Source: Enhygromyxa salina
Lineage (GTDB): Bacteria > Myxococcota_A > Polyangia > Nannocystales > Nannocystaceae
Length of the DNA: 64,000 nt
Direction: 5' to 3'
Assembly: GCF_000737335.2 (NCBI RefSeq)
Contig: NZ_JMCC02000104.1
Span: 1 to 64,000 of the forward strand
A program made the translations under genes and the position numbers. Positions 1 to 12,215 of the stretch are shown here, piece after piece (position 1 is the first letter of the stretch; every line of letters starts with the position of its first letter). Below the pieces are notes generated by a model. That model was not told the DNA's origin and searched no databases. It was given only the letters and a program-made list of their open reading frames with translations.

Positions 1-1585
1 GGCGGACGCTCGGGTCGCGTTCGCTGTCTCCCAACAGGATCGAGATCGCGGCCTCGAGATCCAAGCTCGCGCCGCGGACCCACGGATCGGCGTCCGCGAG
101 CGTGCGGCGGCGATGGCTCGGGTCGAGCTGCGAGCCGTCCCCAGTCCCCGAGTGGGCCCCCGCCAGCCGGACCCCCGCCAGCCGGACCCGGGCGTCGGGG
201 TCGTTCAGCGCGAGCGCCTGCATCTCAGCGCTGCTGGTCAGCTCGGCCACTCGGGCGCGCGCCAACGGCCCGAGCGACGCGTAGCCACGCCGATCCAAAT
301 TGCAGGTCACCTCGAGCATGTCGAGCTCCGCCAGCGCGAGCGTGGCGGCCTCTCGCACGACCGGGCTGCTGTCGCGGGTGGCCGCCTCGACCATGCCCGC
401 CCAGCGCTGGTCCCCCTGCCCTCGCTCGCGCTCGATCAATTGCCTGCAGGCGACCACCAGCGCCGCCCGTACGCGTTCATCCACGTGTGAAGCCAGGCCC
501 GGCAAGCGTGGGTGCCAGCGCTCGCCCGCGTAGTCGGCGATCCACGCAAGCGCCCAGCACAGCGCCCCTGGCCGGCCACTGTCCAGGGCGGCCGCGATCA
601 GGGGCTCCGCCCGATGCCCGAGCCGCGCGAGCAAGCGACGCACGATCGCTGGCGCGTTGGGGACCCGTGGATCCTCGAGCCACGCCAACGCAGGCAGCAA
701 GCAGGTGGGATCGTCGACCTTCGCCAACCGCCGCGCCGCCTCCTCGCGCAGGGGCACGTGGGACTCTGCCAACAGCGGCACCAAGTCGGCGGGATCCACC
801 GCGCTCGCGGCGAGCAGCCGCGCCGTGACCACGGCGGGATCTGGATCGCCGAGATCGAGCCCCGCGCCTGGATCCTCGATGATCCCCAGCACCGCGGGGA
901 CCTCGTCTTCGCCCTCGGGCCAGCCGCTGGCGAGGTAGGCCAGCGCCGCGCGGGCCGCCTCGTCCAGGTGTGCACCCGCGGCCAGGATCTTCACGCGAAG
1001 CCGGGCGCGCTCGGCCTCATCCTGCGAGGCCCGCGAGACGATGAGCCCAAGCGCTTGAACGACGCCATGGCGGACCCGCCAAAACGGATCCTCGAGCCCG
1101 GCGATCAGCCCCGCGATCGCCCCCTCCCCTGCGACCGCCGCCAGCGCGCGCGCGGCTGCTCGCCGGGTTCGCCAGCTGGGGTCCATGGTCAGCAGATGCG
1201 CCAGCCGAGCCTCGATCTCGACGTGGCGATCGACCTGGCGTGCGACCGCGCGACAGCTGACCTCGCGGACGCTCGGCAGGGGATCATGCAGGGCCTCGAG
1301 CAGCCAGCACGCCGCCTCGTCTCGCGTGGGTGGGCCAGCGTCGAAGCGACCGTGCGCCGCCCGTGCGAGCCGCTCGGCGACCGCGACGCGCAGGGGGCCG
1401 TGGGGATCGCAGAGCAGACGATCACGCAGGGCGTAGAGCCCGACCGCGTCGAGCTCTACGGCGTCCACGGCGTAGCGGCGCAGCACGGGATCGGGGCTCA
1501 GCAGCTCGACCAGGGCCTCACCACAGCCCGCCTCGATCCGGCTCCGGCTCCGACTCCGACGATGGCGGGTGTTGGCGTCAGTCAT
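1..1585 (-). CDS. HEAT-repeat domain protein, cut by the left edge
   Basis: An uninterrupted minus-strand frame starts at an ATG at 1585 and is still open at base 1, giving at least 528 residues. The translation is a run of 30-40-residue amphipathic helix pairs rich in Leu, Ala, Arg and Asp, with recurring pieces such as 'DPSWRTRRAAARALAAVAG', 'EDPFWRVRHGVVQALG' and 'DSSPVVREAATLALAEL', which is the HEAT/PBS-lyase repeat pattern. Such proteins are alpha-solenoid binding scaffolds; I see no catalytic motif. The start lies 21 bp downstream of the stop of the small CxCxxC gene, so the two are probably one transcript. The C-terminus is outside the window. The repeat-family call is solid; the role is unknown. 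Confidence 0.75.
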   Translation of the reverse strand, partial: MTDANTRHRRSRSRSRIEAGCGEALVELLSPDPVLRRYAVDAVELDAVGLYALRDRLLCDPHGPLRVAVAERLARAAHGRFDAGPPTRDEAACWLLEALHDPLPSVREVSCRAVARQVDRHVEIEARLAHLLTMDPSWRTRRAAARALAAVAGEGAIAGLIAGLEDPFWRVRHGVVQALGLIVSRASQDEAERARLRVKILAAGAHLDEAARAALAYLASGWPEGEDEVPAVLGIIEDPGAGLDLGDPDPAVVTARLLAASAVDPADLVPLLAESHVPLREEAARRLAKVDDPTCLLPALAWLEDPRVPNAPAIVRRLLARLGHRAEPLIAAALDSGRPGALCWALAWIADYAGERWHPRLPGLASHVDERVRAALVVACRQLIERERGQGDQRWAGMVEAATRDSSPVVREAATLALAELDMLEVTCNLDRRGYASLGPLARARVAELTSSAEMQALALNDPDARVRLAGVRLAGAHSGTGDGSQLDPSHRRRTLADADPWVRGASLDLEAAISILLGDSERDPSVR

Positions 1586-1606
1586 GACAAGTGGTCTAGC
1601 GGTGGC

Positions 1607-1969
1607 TCACGCCAGGCGAGCAGCCAAGCGCGCGCCGACGGAGCGCGAGATCCCAGGATCATCCGCGAGCTCGCTTGGCGCCCAGTAGTAGAGCACCCGT
1701 CCATGAGCCACCACGAAGCACCGCGCGAAGTCCATGTCCTGGGCGTGGGTCTCACCCAGGTCGGGCTTTAGACAGCGACGGCACAGACACGGCAAGGTCG
1801 GGCCGTCGTGAGCGGTGAGGTTGACGAAGCGATCGCGGAGCAGCTCGACCGCCTCGCGGTGACGACCGAGCTTGGTCAGCGACTGCGCCGCTCGAGCCCG
1901 CAGCGCCGCGTCATCGGGGCTCGCCGCGAGCTCGTTCAGCAACGCATCGACACCCGGCCGGCTCGGCAT
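1607..1969 (-). CDS. small hypothetical protein with a CxCxxC motif
   Basis: This is a 120-aa protein starting at ATG 1969. The first half (about residues 5-50) is a helix-turn-helix-like stretch resembling a single TPR unit ('AAQSLTKLGRHREAVELL'). The second half holds C61-L-C63-R-R-C66, then an alternating hydrophobic segment 'CFVVAHGRVLYYW'. The cysteine cluster could bind a metal, but this is inference. It is the first gene of a minus-strand pair with the HEAT-repeat gene and is divergent from the SNF2 helicase, with about 90 bp between the starts. A much longer open frame continues upstream, but it only mirrors the helicase. I do not recognise the family. Confidence 0.6.
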   Translation of the reverse strand: MPSRPGVDALLNELAASPDDAALRARAAQSLTKLGRHREAVELLRDRFVNLTAHDGPTLPCLCRRCLKPDLGETHAQDMDFARCFVVAHGRVLYYWAPSELADDPGISRSVGARLAARLA

Positions 1970-2059
1970 GGGCGAGACGATAGCAAGATCCGCGCGCGCA
2001 CGGCGAAGCAACCCAGGGTCGCGACCCCCTGGACCAGGCGGCCCCCCCCGGCTAACACG

Positions 2060-5000
2060 GTGACCATCAACCTCGATCGTCCACCAGCAGATCGGCTCAC
2101 GGCTGCGCGCGTCCGCGGGCTGCTCGCCTGGCTGTCTCCCCGCGGCCGGCTCCCCGAAGACGCGCTCGCCAAGGTCCCCGACCTGGTCGGGGCGTTGACC
2201 GTGATCCAGCGCGAGTGGGCCAAGGATCCCTGGCTGGAGTTCCCCGATGGCGAGGGCCTGTGGTGTCGGATCGACGCCCGCTGCGGCTGCTCGACCCACG
2301 ACAAGCACGGGTTTTGCGAGCACCGAGCCGCCGTGGTGGTGCTCGAGCTGTGGCGGCGCCCCGACGGACGCGAGCTGTTCGATCGACCCAGCTGGCAGCT
2401 CGAGCTGGACTACTTGCTGCGCGATCGCCCAAGCGACGGCCTGTCGACCGAGGCCGCGCCCCCACCCTCGCCGCGCTCGGATCGGGCCTGTCGCCTGCTG
2501 ATCCACGTGTTCCCGACCGGCGGCTACGAGCGCGGCTTCGACTTCGACGTTCAGCTGCTGCGCGCCAACAAGCGCGGCGACGGCTGGCTCAAGCCGATCC
2601 GGTGTCCAAGCTCGGTCGACAAGCTGCGGGCCAAGGCCAACCCAAGCGACGAGCTGCTGCGCGTCCACGATCTGATCGCGCAGCTGACCGAGCTGCGCAA
2701 GCTGGACACCTACGCCCGCCAGGCCCCGCGCCTGCGCGCCCGCGTGGCCCACGAGCTGCTCGCGGCCTTGGCCGAGGCCGGCGAGCAACTCGAGCTTCGC
2801 TGGGAGCAGCTGCCGATCGTCGCCTCGACCTTGGTGTGGCGCCCAACCCTGCGGATCAGCGCGGGGGAGCCGGGCCTGCTCGAGGCCCGCTGGTCCGATG
2901 GCGTGCTCGATCACTGGCGGCTCGAGCCTTCGATCGTGCTGACCAGCGCGGGGATCCTGCGTCCGCTCGCCGATGACATCCCGGCCCACTTGCTCGATCG
3001 GATCGGCGTCGAGCCCGTGCAGCTGAGCGTCGATGACTTTGACCAGTTTGCGCGAACGATCCTGGCCCACGCGCCCGTGCCGATCGAGATCCCCACGCCG
3101 CTCGAGGTCGGCGCCAGCGCGGTCGCCCGCCGCGAGGCCCGGCTGTATCTCGAAGAGCGCGGCGAGGTGCTGCGCTGCACCGCCAAGCTGGCCTATGAGC
3201 TGGCCGACGGGCGCTGCGTGGAGCTGGGCCTGCACGCGCGCGGGGGTCTGAGCTTTGGCGACGACATGACCCTGGTCCGCGACGCCAAGTGGGAGCGCGC
3301 GCGCCGGGCCGAGTTCACCGATCGCGTTGGCCGTGAAGCCAGCGTGGAGCTGCTCGAAGAGTGGGCTTGGACCTTTCTCAGCGAGGGCATGCCGGCCCTG
3401 CGCGAGCGGGGCTGGGTCGTGTTTGGCGAGCACTCGCTGACCCACAATCGGGTCCTCGCCGAGCCGCTCGGTCCGCGGATGCGCTTGGGCCCGAGCACCG
3501 ATTGGTTCGAGCTCGAGGTCGACTTCGCGGCCGAGGGTGAGGGTGGCGCGGTCGTGGCGGCGCCCGAGGTGATCGCCAGCTGGCTCGCCGGGCAGCGCTT
3601 CGTTCGCTTGCCCGACACCCGGCTCGCCGCGCTGCCCACTCGCTGGCTGGATCGTCACGGGCGCGCGCTCGCGGAGCTGGTCGAGCTTGGCGACGCCCGC
3701 AACACCCAGCACGGCTTGGGCGCCCACGCGCTGCCGCTTGCCTCGGAGCTGCTCGGCGAGTTCGTCAGCGATGACCCCGAGCAGTCCGCCCGCGCAACTC
3801 ACTGGCGCGGGCGTGCGCGGGCCCTGGCCAGCTTCGAAGGCGTGGCCCAGCGCGAGCCGCCGGCCAGCTTGCAGGCCCAGCTGCGCGGCTATCAACAGCG
3901 CGGGTTCGCGTGGCTGTGTTATCTGCGGGATCACGGGTTGGGCGGTTGCCTCGCCGACGACATGGGCCTTGGCAAGACCGTGCAGGCGCTGGCGTTGCTG
4001 CTCGATACCCACAGCGGCGCCCCACAAGGCCCGCCGTCCTTGATCGTGTGTCCAACGTCGGTCCTGCACACGTGGCGCGAACAGGCGGATCGCTTCGCCC
4101 CGACCCTGCGCGTGCACCTGCACCACGGCCCTCGCCGCGGCACGCCGCCAGCTGAGGGCACCACCGACGTGATCATGACCAGCTACGCGCTGCTGCGTCA
4201 CGACGCGCAGCTGTGGCAAGCCATGCGGTTTCGCCACCTGATCCTCGACGAGGCCCAGGCGCTGAAGAACCCCGACAGCCAGCTGGCCCAGGTCGCGCGG
4301 AGCTTGAGCGTCGCGCACCCGGTCGCGCTCACTGGCACGCCGCTCGAGAACAACGTCGTCGAGCTATGGAGCCTGTTCGAGCTGTTGATGCCGGGCTTTT
4401 TTGGCTCGCGTCGGCGGTTTCGCAAGCGCTGGGTCGAGCCGATCCACAAGCACGAAGACGGCGCCGCGCTGGCCCGGCTGCGTCGGCGGCTGCGTCCGTT
4501 CTTGCTGCGCCGGCTCAAGCGCGAGGTCGCCGCCGAGCTGCCGCCCAAGCAGGTGCAGGTGCTGCGTTGTCGACTGGGCAAGGAGCAGCGTCAGATGTAC
4601 GAGCGGGTTCGGGCGACCTACCGGGCCAGCGTGTTTGGAGCGGTCGACAAGCAGGGGATCGGCGCCGCCACCTTGCACATCCTCGAGGCGCTGACCCGCC
4701 TGCGCCAAGCCTGCTGTCACCCTGCGCTGCTCCCCTTCCCCGAGGCTCGGGAGCTCGGCGGCCGCGTGGCCAAGCTCGAGCTGCTGCGGCTGTTGTTGGT
4801 CCAAGCCAGCGCCGACGGCCACCGTAGCTTGGTGTTCTCGACCTGGCCCTCGTTCTTGGATCACGTGTCCACGGATCTGAGCGCCGCCGGGATCGCCCAC
4901 CTGCGCCTCGACGGCAGCACCCGCGATCGCGCTGGCGTGCTCGAGCGTTGGCAAGATCCCGCCGGGCCGCCCGTGTTCTTGATCAGCACCAAAGCCGGCG

Positions 5001-5494
5001 GCCTCGGCCTGAACTTGACCGAGGCCGACCACGTGTTTCATCTCGACCCGTGGTGGAACCCAGCGAGCGAGGATCAAGCAACCGATCGCGCCCATCGGAT
5101 CGGCCAGACCAAGCCCGTGATGGTCTACAAGCTGGTCGCCGCCGACACCGTCGAGGACAAGATCCTCGAGCTGCAAGCGCGCAAGCGCAAGCTGTTCAAC
5201 GCGACGATCGACACTGATCGGCTCGAGGTCGACGCCCTGACCCGCGCCGATCTCGAGGCCGTGTTCGCCGATCCCAGCGCCAGCGGCTTGGACGAAGAAG
5301 ACGACGACCTCGAAGACGACTTCCCCCCCGACGACGAGCCGCTCCCCGAGCCCGCCCCTCGCGCGCTCGCCCAGTTCATCCCGCTCCCGAGCAGCCCCGA
5401 CAGCCCCAGCCCCGCCAAGCCCGCAACAGTCAGCGCCGCCCAAGACAGCGAAGCCGCAGTCATCCAGCTGTTCCCCCGCCCCCCCAAACCCTGA
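2060..5494 (+). CDS. SNF2/Rad54-family DEAD/DEAH-like helicase with a SWIM-like zinc motif
   Basis: An ATP-dependent DNA translocase of the bacterial SNF2 (HepA/RapA-like) group. From the GTG at 2060 (1144 aa) the N-terminus has a SWIM-like C75-x-C77-x8-C86-x-H88 motif, then a long alpha/beta region. The SNF2 ATPase lobes follow: motif I 'DDMGLGKT' near residue 633, motif II DEAQ near 730, motif III 'LTGTPLENN', and motif VI 'DRAHRIGQ' near 1009. After about residue 1060 comes an acidic, proline-rich tail, probably disordered. The frame is open further upstream to 1808, but that part overlaps the opposite-strand gene and is GC-rich filler, so GTG 2060 is preferred. Likely role is remodelling protein-DNA or RNA polymerase complexes; the exact substrate is unknown. 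Confidence 0.9.
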   Translation: MTINLDRPPADRLTAARVRGLLAWLSPRGRLPEDALAKVPDLVGALTVIQREWAKDPWLEFPDGEGLWCRIDARCGCSTHDKHGFCEHRAAVVVLELWRRPDGRELFDRPSWQLELDYLLRDRPSDGLSTEAAPPPSPRSDRACRLLIHVFPTGGYERGFDFDVQLLRANKRGDGWLKPIRCPSSVDKLRAKANPSDELLRVHDLIAQLTELRKLDTYARQAPRLRARVAHELLAALAEAGEQLELRWEQLPIVASTLVWRPTLRISAGEPGLLEARWSDGVLDHWRLEPSIVLTSAGILRPLADDIPAHLLDRIGVEPVQLSVDDFDQFARTILAHAPVPIEIPTPLEVGASAVARREARLYLEERGEVLRCTAKLAYELADGRCVELGLHARGGLSFGDDMTLVRDAKWERARRAEFTDRVGREASVELLEEWAWTFLSEGMPALRERGWVVFGEHSLTHNRVLAEPLGPRMRLGPSTDWFELEVDFAAEGEGGAVVAAPEVIASWLAGQRFVRLPDTRLAALPTRWLDRHGRALAELVELGDARNTQHGLGAHALPLASELLGEFVSDDPEQSARATHWRGRARALASFEGVAQREPPASLQAQLRGYQQRGFAWLCYLRDHGLGGCLADDMGLGKTVQALALLLDTHSGAPQGPPSLIVCPTSVLHTWREQADRFAPTLRVHLHHGPRRGTPPAEGTTDVIMTSYALLRHDAQLWQAMRFRHLILDEAQALKNPDSQLAQVARSLSVAHPVALTGTPLENNVVELWSLFELLMPGFFGSRRRFRKRWVEPIHKHEDGAALARLRRRLRPFLLRRLKREVAAELPPKQVQVLRCRLGKEQRQMYERVRATYRASVFGAVDKQGIGAATLHILEALTRLRQACCHPALLPFPEARELGGRVAKLELLRLLLVQASADGHRSLVFSTWPSFLDHVSTDLSAAGIAHLRLDGSTRDRAGVLERWQDPAGPPVFLISTKAGGLGLNLTEADHVFHLDPWWNPASEDQATDRAHRIGQTKPVMVYKLVAADTVEDKILELQARKRKLFNATIDTDRLEVDALTRADLEAVFADPSASGLDEEDDDLEDDFPPDDEPLPEPAPRALAQFIPLPSSPDSPSPAKPATVSAAQDSEAAVIQLFPRPPKP

Positions 5495-5529
5495 CGATCG
5501 AAGCGGTTCCCGCCCCCCGCGACCCGCCC

Positions 5530-5721
5530 GACGCGCCTGCGGCCGCAGTCGACGACTCTCCCCGAACGCATCCGCCGAAGCCGTCCGAGCCCCCTTCCAG
5601 TCCCCGTACGCGTCCGCCGAAGCCGTCCGAGCCCCCTTGTAGGGGGCCACACATGCGGATGCGAACAGCCAGCCCCGAGGAGCGAAGCGACCGGACGCGC
5701 CTGCGGCCGCAGTCGACGAAG
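5530..5721. repeat. intergenic repeat cluster: 24-bp direct repeat plus an inverted copy of the dispersed terminator-hairpin element
   Basis: The sequence GACGCGCCTGCGGCCGCAGT and its extension CGACGA occur twice, near 5530 and 5695. Between them a block 'CGTCCGCCGAAGCCGTCCGA' followed by GCCCCCTT appears twice (near 5568 and 5612, first copy with CAT for CGT). At 5625-5665 the hairpin AGCCCCCTTGTAGGGGGC is followed by CACACATGCGGATGCGAACA, the reverse complement of the element found at 41160-41655 and 43668-43757. No gene is visible in the 268 bp between the helicase and the phosphatase. Confidence 0.75.
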
Positions 5722-5762
5722 TCCAAGGTCTATGTGGGGGTCATGTATAGTCCTCCTCGTTC

Positions 5763-6572
5763 ATGCTTGGTCGCTCCCGTTTCCGGCCCGCCTCGAGCCT
5801 CGTCGTCATGGCTTGTCTGCTCTCGTCCCCGCTCGGCTGCAAGGACACCGACGCCGCGGACAGGTTGGAGAGCGCTCGCAAGCGCGAAGTGAAGCTCGAG
5901 AAGAAGCTGTCCAAGCTGAAGGACCAAGTCGAGACGTTGACGATCGAGCGCGACGCCCTCGTGATCCAACACGAGACCGAGCAAGGCTGTCGCAAGCAGG
6001 TGATTGGATCGCTGACGGCCTACGGCGGGCCCGAGGGTCCGCACGCGGAGGTCACCGCCCGCGTCGCCGCCCAGGCCCTGACCCTGCTCGAGCGGCGAGT
6101 CGCAAAGCGCAAGGCCGGCGAGAAGCTGGCGATCGTGCTCGATGTCGACGAGACCGCGCTCGACAACTTCGAGCAGCTGAAGGGATCCGGGTTCTGCTTC
6201 GTGCGCGAGCAGTGGGATCAGTGGGTCAAGACCGGCAAGCCAGAGGTGGTCGCAGGCATGAAGCGCCTGTACGACTACGCCCGCGCTCACAAGGTCGCGG
6301 TCGTGTTCATCACCGGCCGCCGCGAGCACCAGCGCGAGGCGACCGAGCGGGTGCTCCGAGCCGCGGGGTTCGACGTCTGGGAGGAGCTGGTCCTACGCGA
6401 TGAAGCCGAGAACGAGCTGACCGCCGCCGAGTACAAGAGCGGGCGCCGGGCCAAGCTCGAGGAGCGAGGCTTCAAGATCGCCCTGACCCTCGGGGATCAG
6501 GCCAGCGACCTCGCGGGCGGCCACGCCGAGCACGCGGTGTTGATGCCGAACCCATTTTATCACGTGGACTGA
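5763..6572 (+). CDS. HAD-family acid phosphatase, putative lipoprotein (class B / subfamily IIIB type)
   Basis: A 269-aa exported phosphatase. The N-terminus has a basic stretch, a hydrophobic core and Cys26 in 'SSPLGC', an imperfect lipobox (Pro at -3), so lipidation is probable but not certain. Residues 33-65 form a heptad-rich coiled coil. The HAD fold follows: motif I D127-V-D129-E-T131 with the typical 'ETALDN' extension, motif II 'FITGRRE', and the acidic motif IV 'LGDQASDL'. This matches the plant-type acid phosphatase / lipoprotein e(P4)-like group, which hydrolyses phosphomonoesters in the periplasm. Its end overlaps the 3' end of the opposite M48 gene by 13 bp. Confidence 0.85.
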   Translation: MLGRSRFRPASSLVVMACLLSSPLGCKDTDAADRLESARKREVKLEKKLSKLKDQVETLTIERDALVIQHETEQGCRKQVIGSLTAYGGPEGPHAEVTARVAAQALTLLERRVAKRKAGEKLAIVLDVDETALDNFEQLKGSGFCFVREQWDQWVKTGKPEVVAGMKRLYDYARAHKVAVVFITGRREHQREATERVLRAAGFDVWEELVLRDEAENELTAAEYKSGRRAKLEERGFKIALTLGDQASDLAGGHAEHAVLMPNPFYHVD

Positions 6573-8650
6573 TCCGACGGCTCGGGCGCTTCGGCGTCAA
6601 TGCGATCGTGCAGCGCCAGCAGCTGGCCCAGGTTCTTGTAGTAGAGCGTGCGCAGCCGCCCGTGGACGATCGTGACCTGGGCCATGAACTGCTGCAGCCA
6701 CGGCCCGAGCGCCGCCTCGTGGGCCAGCGATTCGATCAGCGGATCGGCGAGCAAGACGGCTGCAAGCGACTCGCCGGCTTCGAGGTTGCGAAGCGCGGGC
6801 AGCCGAACCTGCTGCGCCTGCGCCAGCGAGCTGACCAGATCACGATGGAGGGCGTCGAGGGCATCGAGGAGCTCGAGCGGAGCGTGCGAGGCCAGCTCGT
6901 ACTCGCGGGCGTCGACGCTGCTGAACAGCGTGGCGACGCGGCCATGGTGCGCGTTGAGGGCCATGATCAGGTGCTGCACGAAGCTCGAGAAGCGATGGCG
7001 CTCGACCAGCTCGAGCCGCTGCGGCGGGCTGGCCTGGTGCCACAGCCAACGAAACACGGCGCGATCCCCCACGTGGGCCTGTTGGACCTGTCGGGCGCGC
7101 TCGGCCTGGGCGCTGGCGAGCGCGGCGTGGTCGACTGGGTCCGGCCGCTCGAGCCTGAGCTCGGTCTCGCGCCAGCTCGCCATGAACGCAGCCAACGCGG
7201 CCCCGCGCCACGGATCCACAGCGGCGCGCAGCTGCTCGGGGGTTGGCGGATCGGACGCGAGCTCGGCCAGCAGCTGGTCGACCGGCCCGGGGTTGACGAC
7301 CCGATTGTCGTAGAACCCGTGGTGGTGGGCACCTTGGCGCCGCTCCGCGAGCTCTTCGCTCAGTCGCGCCTCGACCTCGCCGGCCGGTCGCAGCTGCGAT
7401 CGATCGGGCCCGAGCCCAAGCTGCGCGTAGGCGCGAAGGGTCAGCTCGCGGCGCAGCTGCGGGTCGTCGCTAAACAGGATCCAGGCCGGACCCAGCGGGG
7501 TCTGATCGGCCGCGACGTAGCGTTGCTTGGCGTTGGCCTCGCGGTCGCGGTAGCTGGGGTGGGAGTAGCCCATGACCTCGGCCGGGGTCTCGCCAGGTGG
7601 AAAGTGCAGGCGGCGACCCCAGCGGTAGGGTTCGCGCAGCGCGTGCAACATGGGCCCGCGGGCACCCGCGAGGCGCTCGTCGAGCTGCTCGAGCCGCAGC
7701 TGGTGATGCGCATACAGATCTTCGGTGAACACCCCATGCTTGGCGAGCTCGGCGAGAGCCCCGAGCGCGGCGTTCATCGCCAGCGCGCCACGCTGCGCGC
7801 TCCACAGGGCGGCGACCAGCGGATCGCTGCCACACAGGGCGACCGCGTGCAGATCCGCGTTGAACTCGAGCTCGCGGGCGAGCGCCCGGTTGAGGTGAGT
7901 GATGCGGGTGAGCAACCACGCCAGGATCCCCCGCGCCCCCCTCACGCCCACGCTCAGCAGCTCTGCCAGGGTCCGCACGAGCCCCCGCTTGGCCGCGCGG
8001 CCCCGCGCCAAGCGAGCGTCGAAGCGCGAGCGACCCAGCACGATCCCGCGCAACACGATCGTCACACGGTGCGCCCACTGCCCCACGCGGGTGCTCGATT
8101 GCGCGAAGTGGCCAAGCTCGTGGGCCAGCGCGGCCTTGAACTCGCGCAGATCGAGCACGTTGACCAGACCCAGGCCCACGATCAGCTCGGGCTGCCCCCC
8201 GAACAGCGACGCCAGGGTCGACTGGCCGCGAACCATCGCCGCGTTCACGCCCACGCTCAGCGAGATCCGCTTGGGCGCCGGCGCGCCCGCATCTTGGGCC
8301 AGCTGCTGGACGAACGCGAGCAGGCGCGGATGATCCTGAACATCGATCGTGAGCGCCGCCTCGCCGATCGCGGGGCGTTGAACCAGGCCGCGGAGCAAGA
8401 ACGCCACCAGCGGCGCGAACAACAGCACGGCGAGGATCGCCACGGGCCACAGCCCTGGCTCGCGCCAGGCCGCCTCGATCGCAACGAACATCGCGGCCAC
8501 GCAGCCAACCAGCATCTCGAGGTAGATCAGCGCGAACCCGCCGAGCCCGAGGAGCAGACGAACGACGCCGCGACGATAGGCCGGTCCCGCGCCCAGGTTG
8601 ATCCCAGACGCAGCGACGCTCGGCGGGTACGCGCTGGCGGGGTCGGCCAC
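6560..8650 (-). CDS. M48-family zinc metalloprotease, membrane-anchored
   Basis: A 696-aa protein with two hydrophobic segments near residues 31-57 and 68-88, then a gluzincin domain with H177-E-L-G-H181 and the third zinc ligand in E262-x3-D266 ('EFNADLHA'), as in HtpX/Ste24-like peptidases. The usual M48 core is about 300 residues; here about 400 more residues follow, mostly helical and without a recognised domain. The active site probably faces the cytoplasm as in HtpX, suggesting membrane-protein quality control, but the long C-terminal part is atypical and the substrate is unknown. It is convergent with the phosphatase gene. Confidence 0.85.
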   Translation of the reverse strand: MADPASAYPPSVAASGINLGAGPAYRRGVVRLLLGLGGFALIYLEMLVGCVAAMFVAIEAAWREPGLWPVAILAVLLFAPLVAFLLRGLVQRPAIGEAALTIDVQDHPRLLAFVQQLAQDAGAPAPKRISLSVGVNAAMVRGQSTLASLFGGQPELIVGLGLVNVLDLREFKAALAHELGHFAQSSTRVGQWAHRVTIVLRGIVLGRSRFDARLARGRAAKRGLVRTLAELLSVGVRGARGILAWLLTRITHLNRALARELEFNADLHAVALCGSDPLVAALWSAQRGALAMNAALGALAELAKHGVFTEDLYAHHQLRLEQLDERLAGARGPMLHALREPYRWGRRLHFPPGETPAEVMGYSHPSYRDREANAKQRYVAADQTPLGPAWILFSDDPQLRRELTLRAYAQLGLGPDRSQLRPAGEVEARLSEELAERRQGAHHHGFYDNRVVNPGPVDQLLAELASDPPTPEQLRAAVDPWRGAALAAFMASWRETELRLERPDPVDHAALASAQAERARQVQQAHVGDRAVFRWLWHQASPPQRLELVERHRFSSFVQHLIMALNAHHGRVATLFSSVDAREYELASHAPLELLDALDALHRDLVSSLAQAQQVRLPALRNLEAGESLAAVLLADPLIESLAHEAALGPWLQQFMAQVTIVHGRLRTLYYKNLGQLLALHDRIDAEAPEPSDQST

Positions 8651-8825
8651 CAGGGTGACGGTAGCAGCCCGGCGGGCTGCACAGCCCGCCCCGATCCAGG
8701 CGGATCCGTGATGCCCCCGCCGTCGAGGTCGTCTCCCATCCAGGGACCCGAACGGGGCTCCATGGCGCAGACGGGCGCGTGTTCAGCTTGACCGCGTTCT
8801 CGCGCGTGGGAGACTGTGCCGCCGA

Positions 8826-8906
8826 GCCCGGGTGGCGAAATGGTAGACGCGGGGGACTTAAAATCCCCTGTCTTCGGACGTGCGGGTTCAAGTCCCGCCC
8901 TGGGCA
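8826..8906 (+). tRNA. tRNA-Leu (UAA anticodon)
   Basis: An 81-nt cloverleaf. The acceptor 5' GCCCGGG pairs with 3' CCTGGGC (one G-T) and the discriminator is A. The D-arm has TGGTAGACGC, the anticodon stem GGGGA/TCCCC carries loop CTTAAAA (anticodon TAA), a short variable arm TGTC-TTCG-GACG follows, and the T-arm is GCGGG-TTCAAGT-CCCGC. CCA is not encoded, which fits the CCA-adding enzyme gene at 35804. The 175 bp before it contain a perfect GCAGCCC-GGC-GGGCTGC palindrome at about 8664-8680 and no gene. Confidence 0.95.
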
Positions 8907-8932
8907 TGTCGACAACCAGCACTCACGGGCGC

Positions 8933-11887
<2,955 letters not shown>

Positions 11888-12215
11888 TGAACCCCGCGGC
11901 CAGCAGCCGCCCGTACGGTGCTTGTGCGGGGAGGTCCATCGCGGGCATGGCGATTCACGATCGCACGCGGCTCGGCGCCCGCCAAGCCGCCCGCTCGCCC
12001 GCTCGGGTCGCGGATCGGGGTGTAGGCCTTCAACACACCCGGTCGCCCCACTCCCGGAAGCGACGTGGGCCGAGCAAGAACACCGCGGCGCGCGAGCTTG
12101 GTAATCTGGGCGCGATGACTCCCGGGTGCATGGCTGCGTGGCCGCCGATCACCGCGTTCGCGCGGTCACGCGAGCACACCCAAGCAACGATGACCCGACC
12201 GCGGATGACCCGAGC

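Noticed and set aside
1970..4318. Very long minus-strand open frame opposite the SNF2 helicase
   Set aside because: It mirrors the helicase codons (high GC keeps the opposite frame open); only its last 120 codons, beyond the helicase start, look like a real gene.
6608..8791. 727-codon plus-strand frame opposite the M48 gene
   Set aside because: Composition is Arg/Gln/Gly/Ala filler without domains, and the minus strand has intact M48 motifs.
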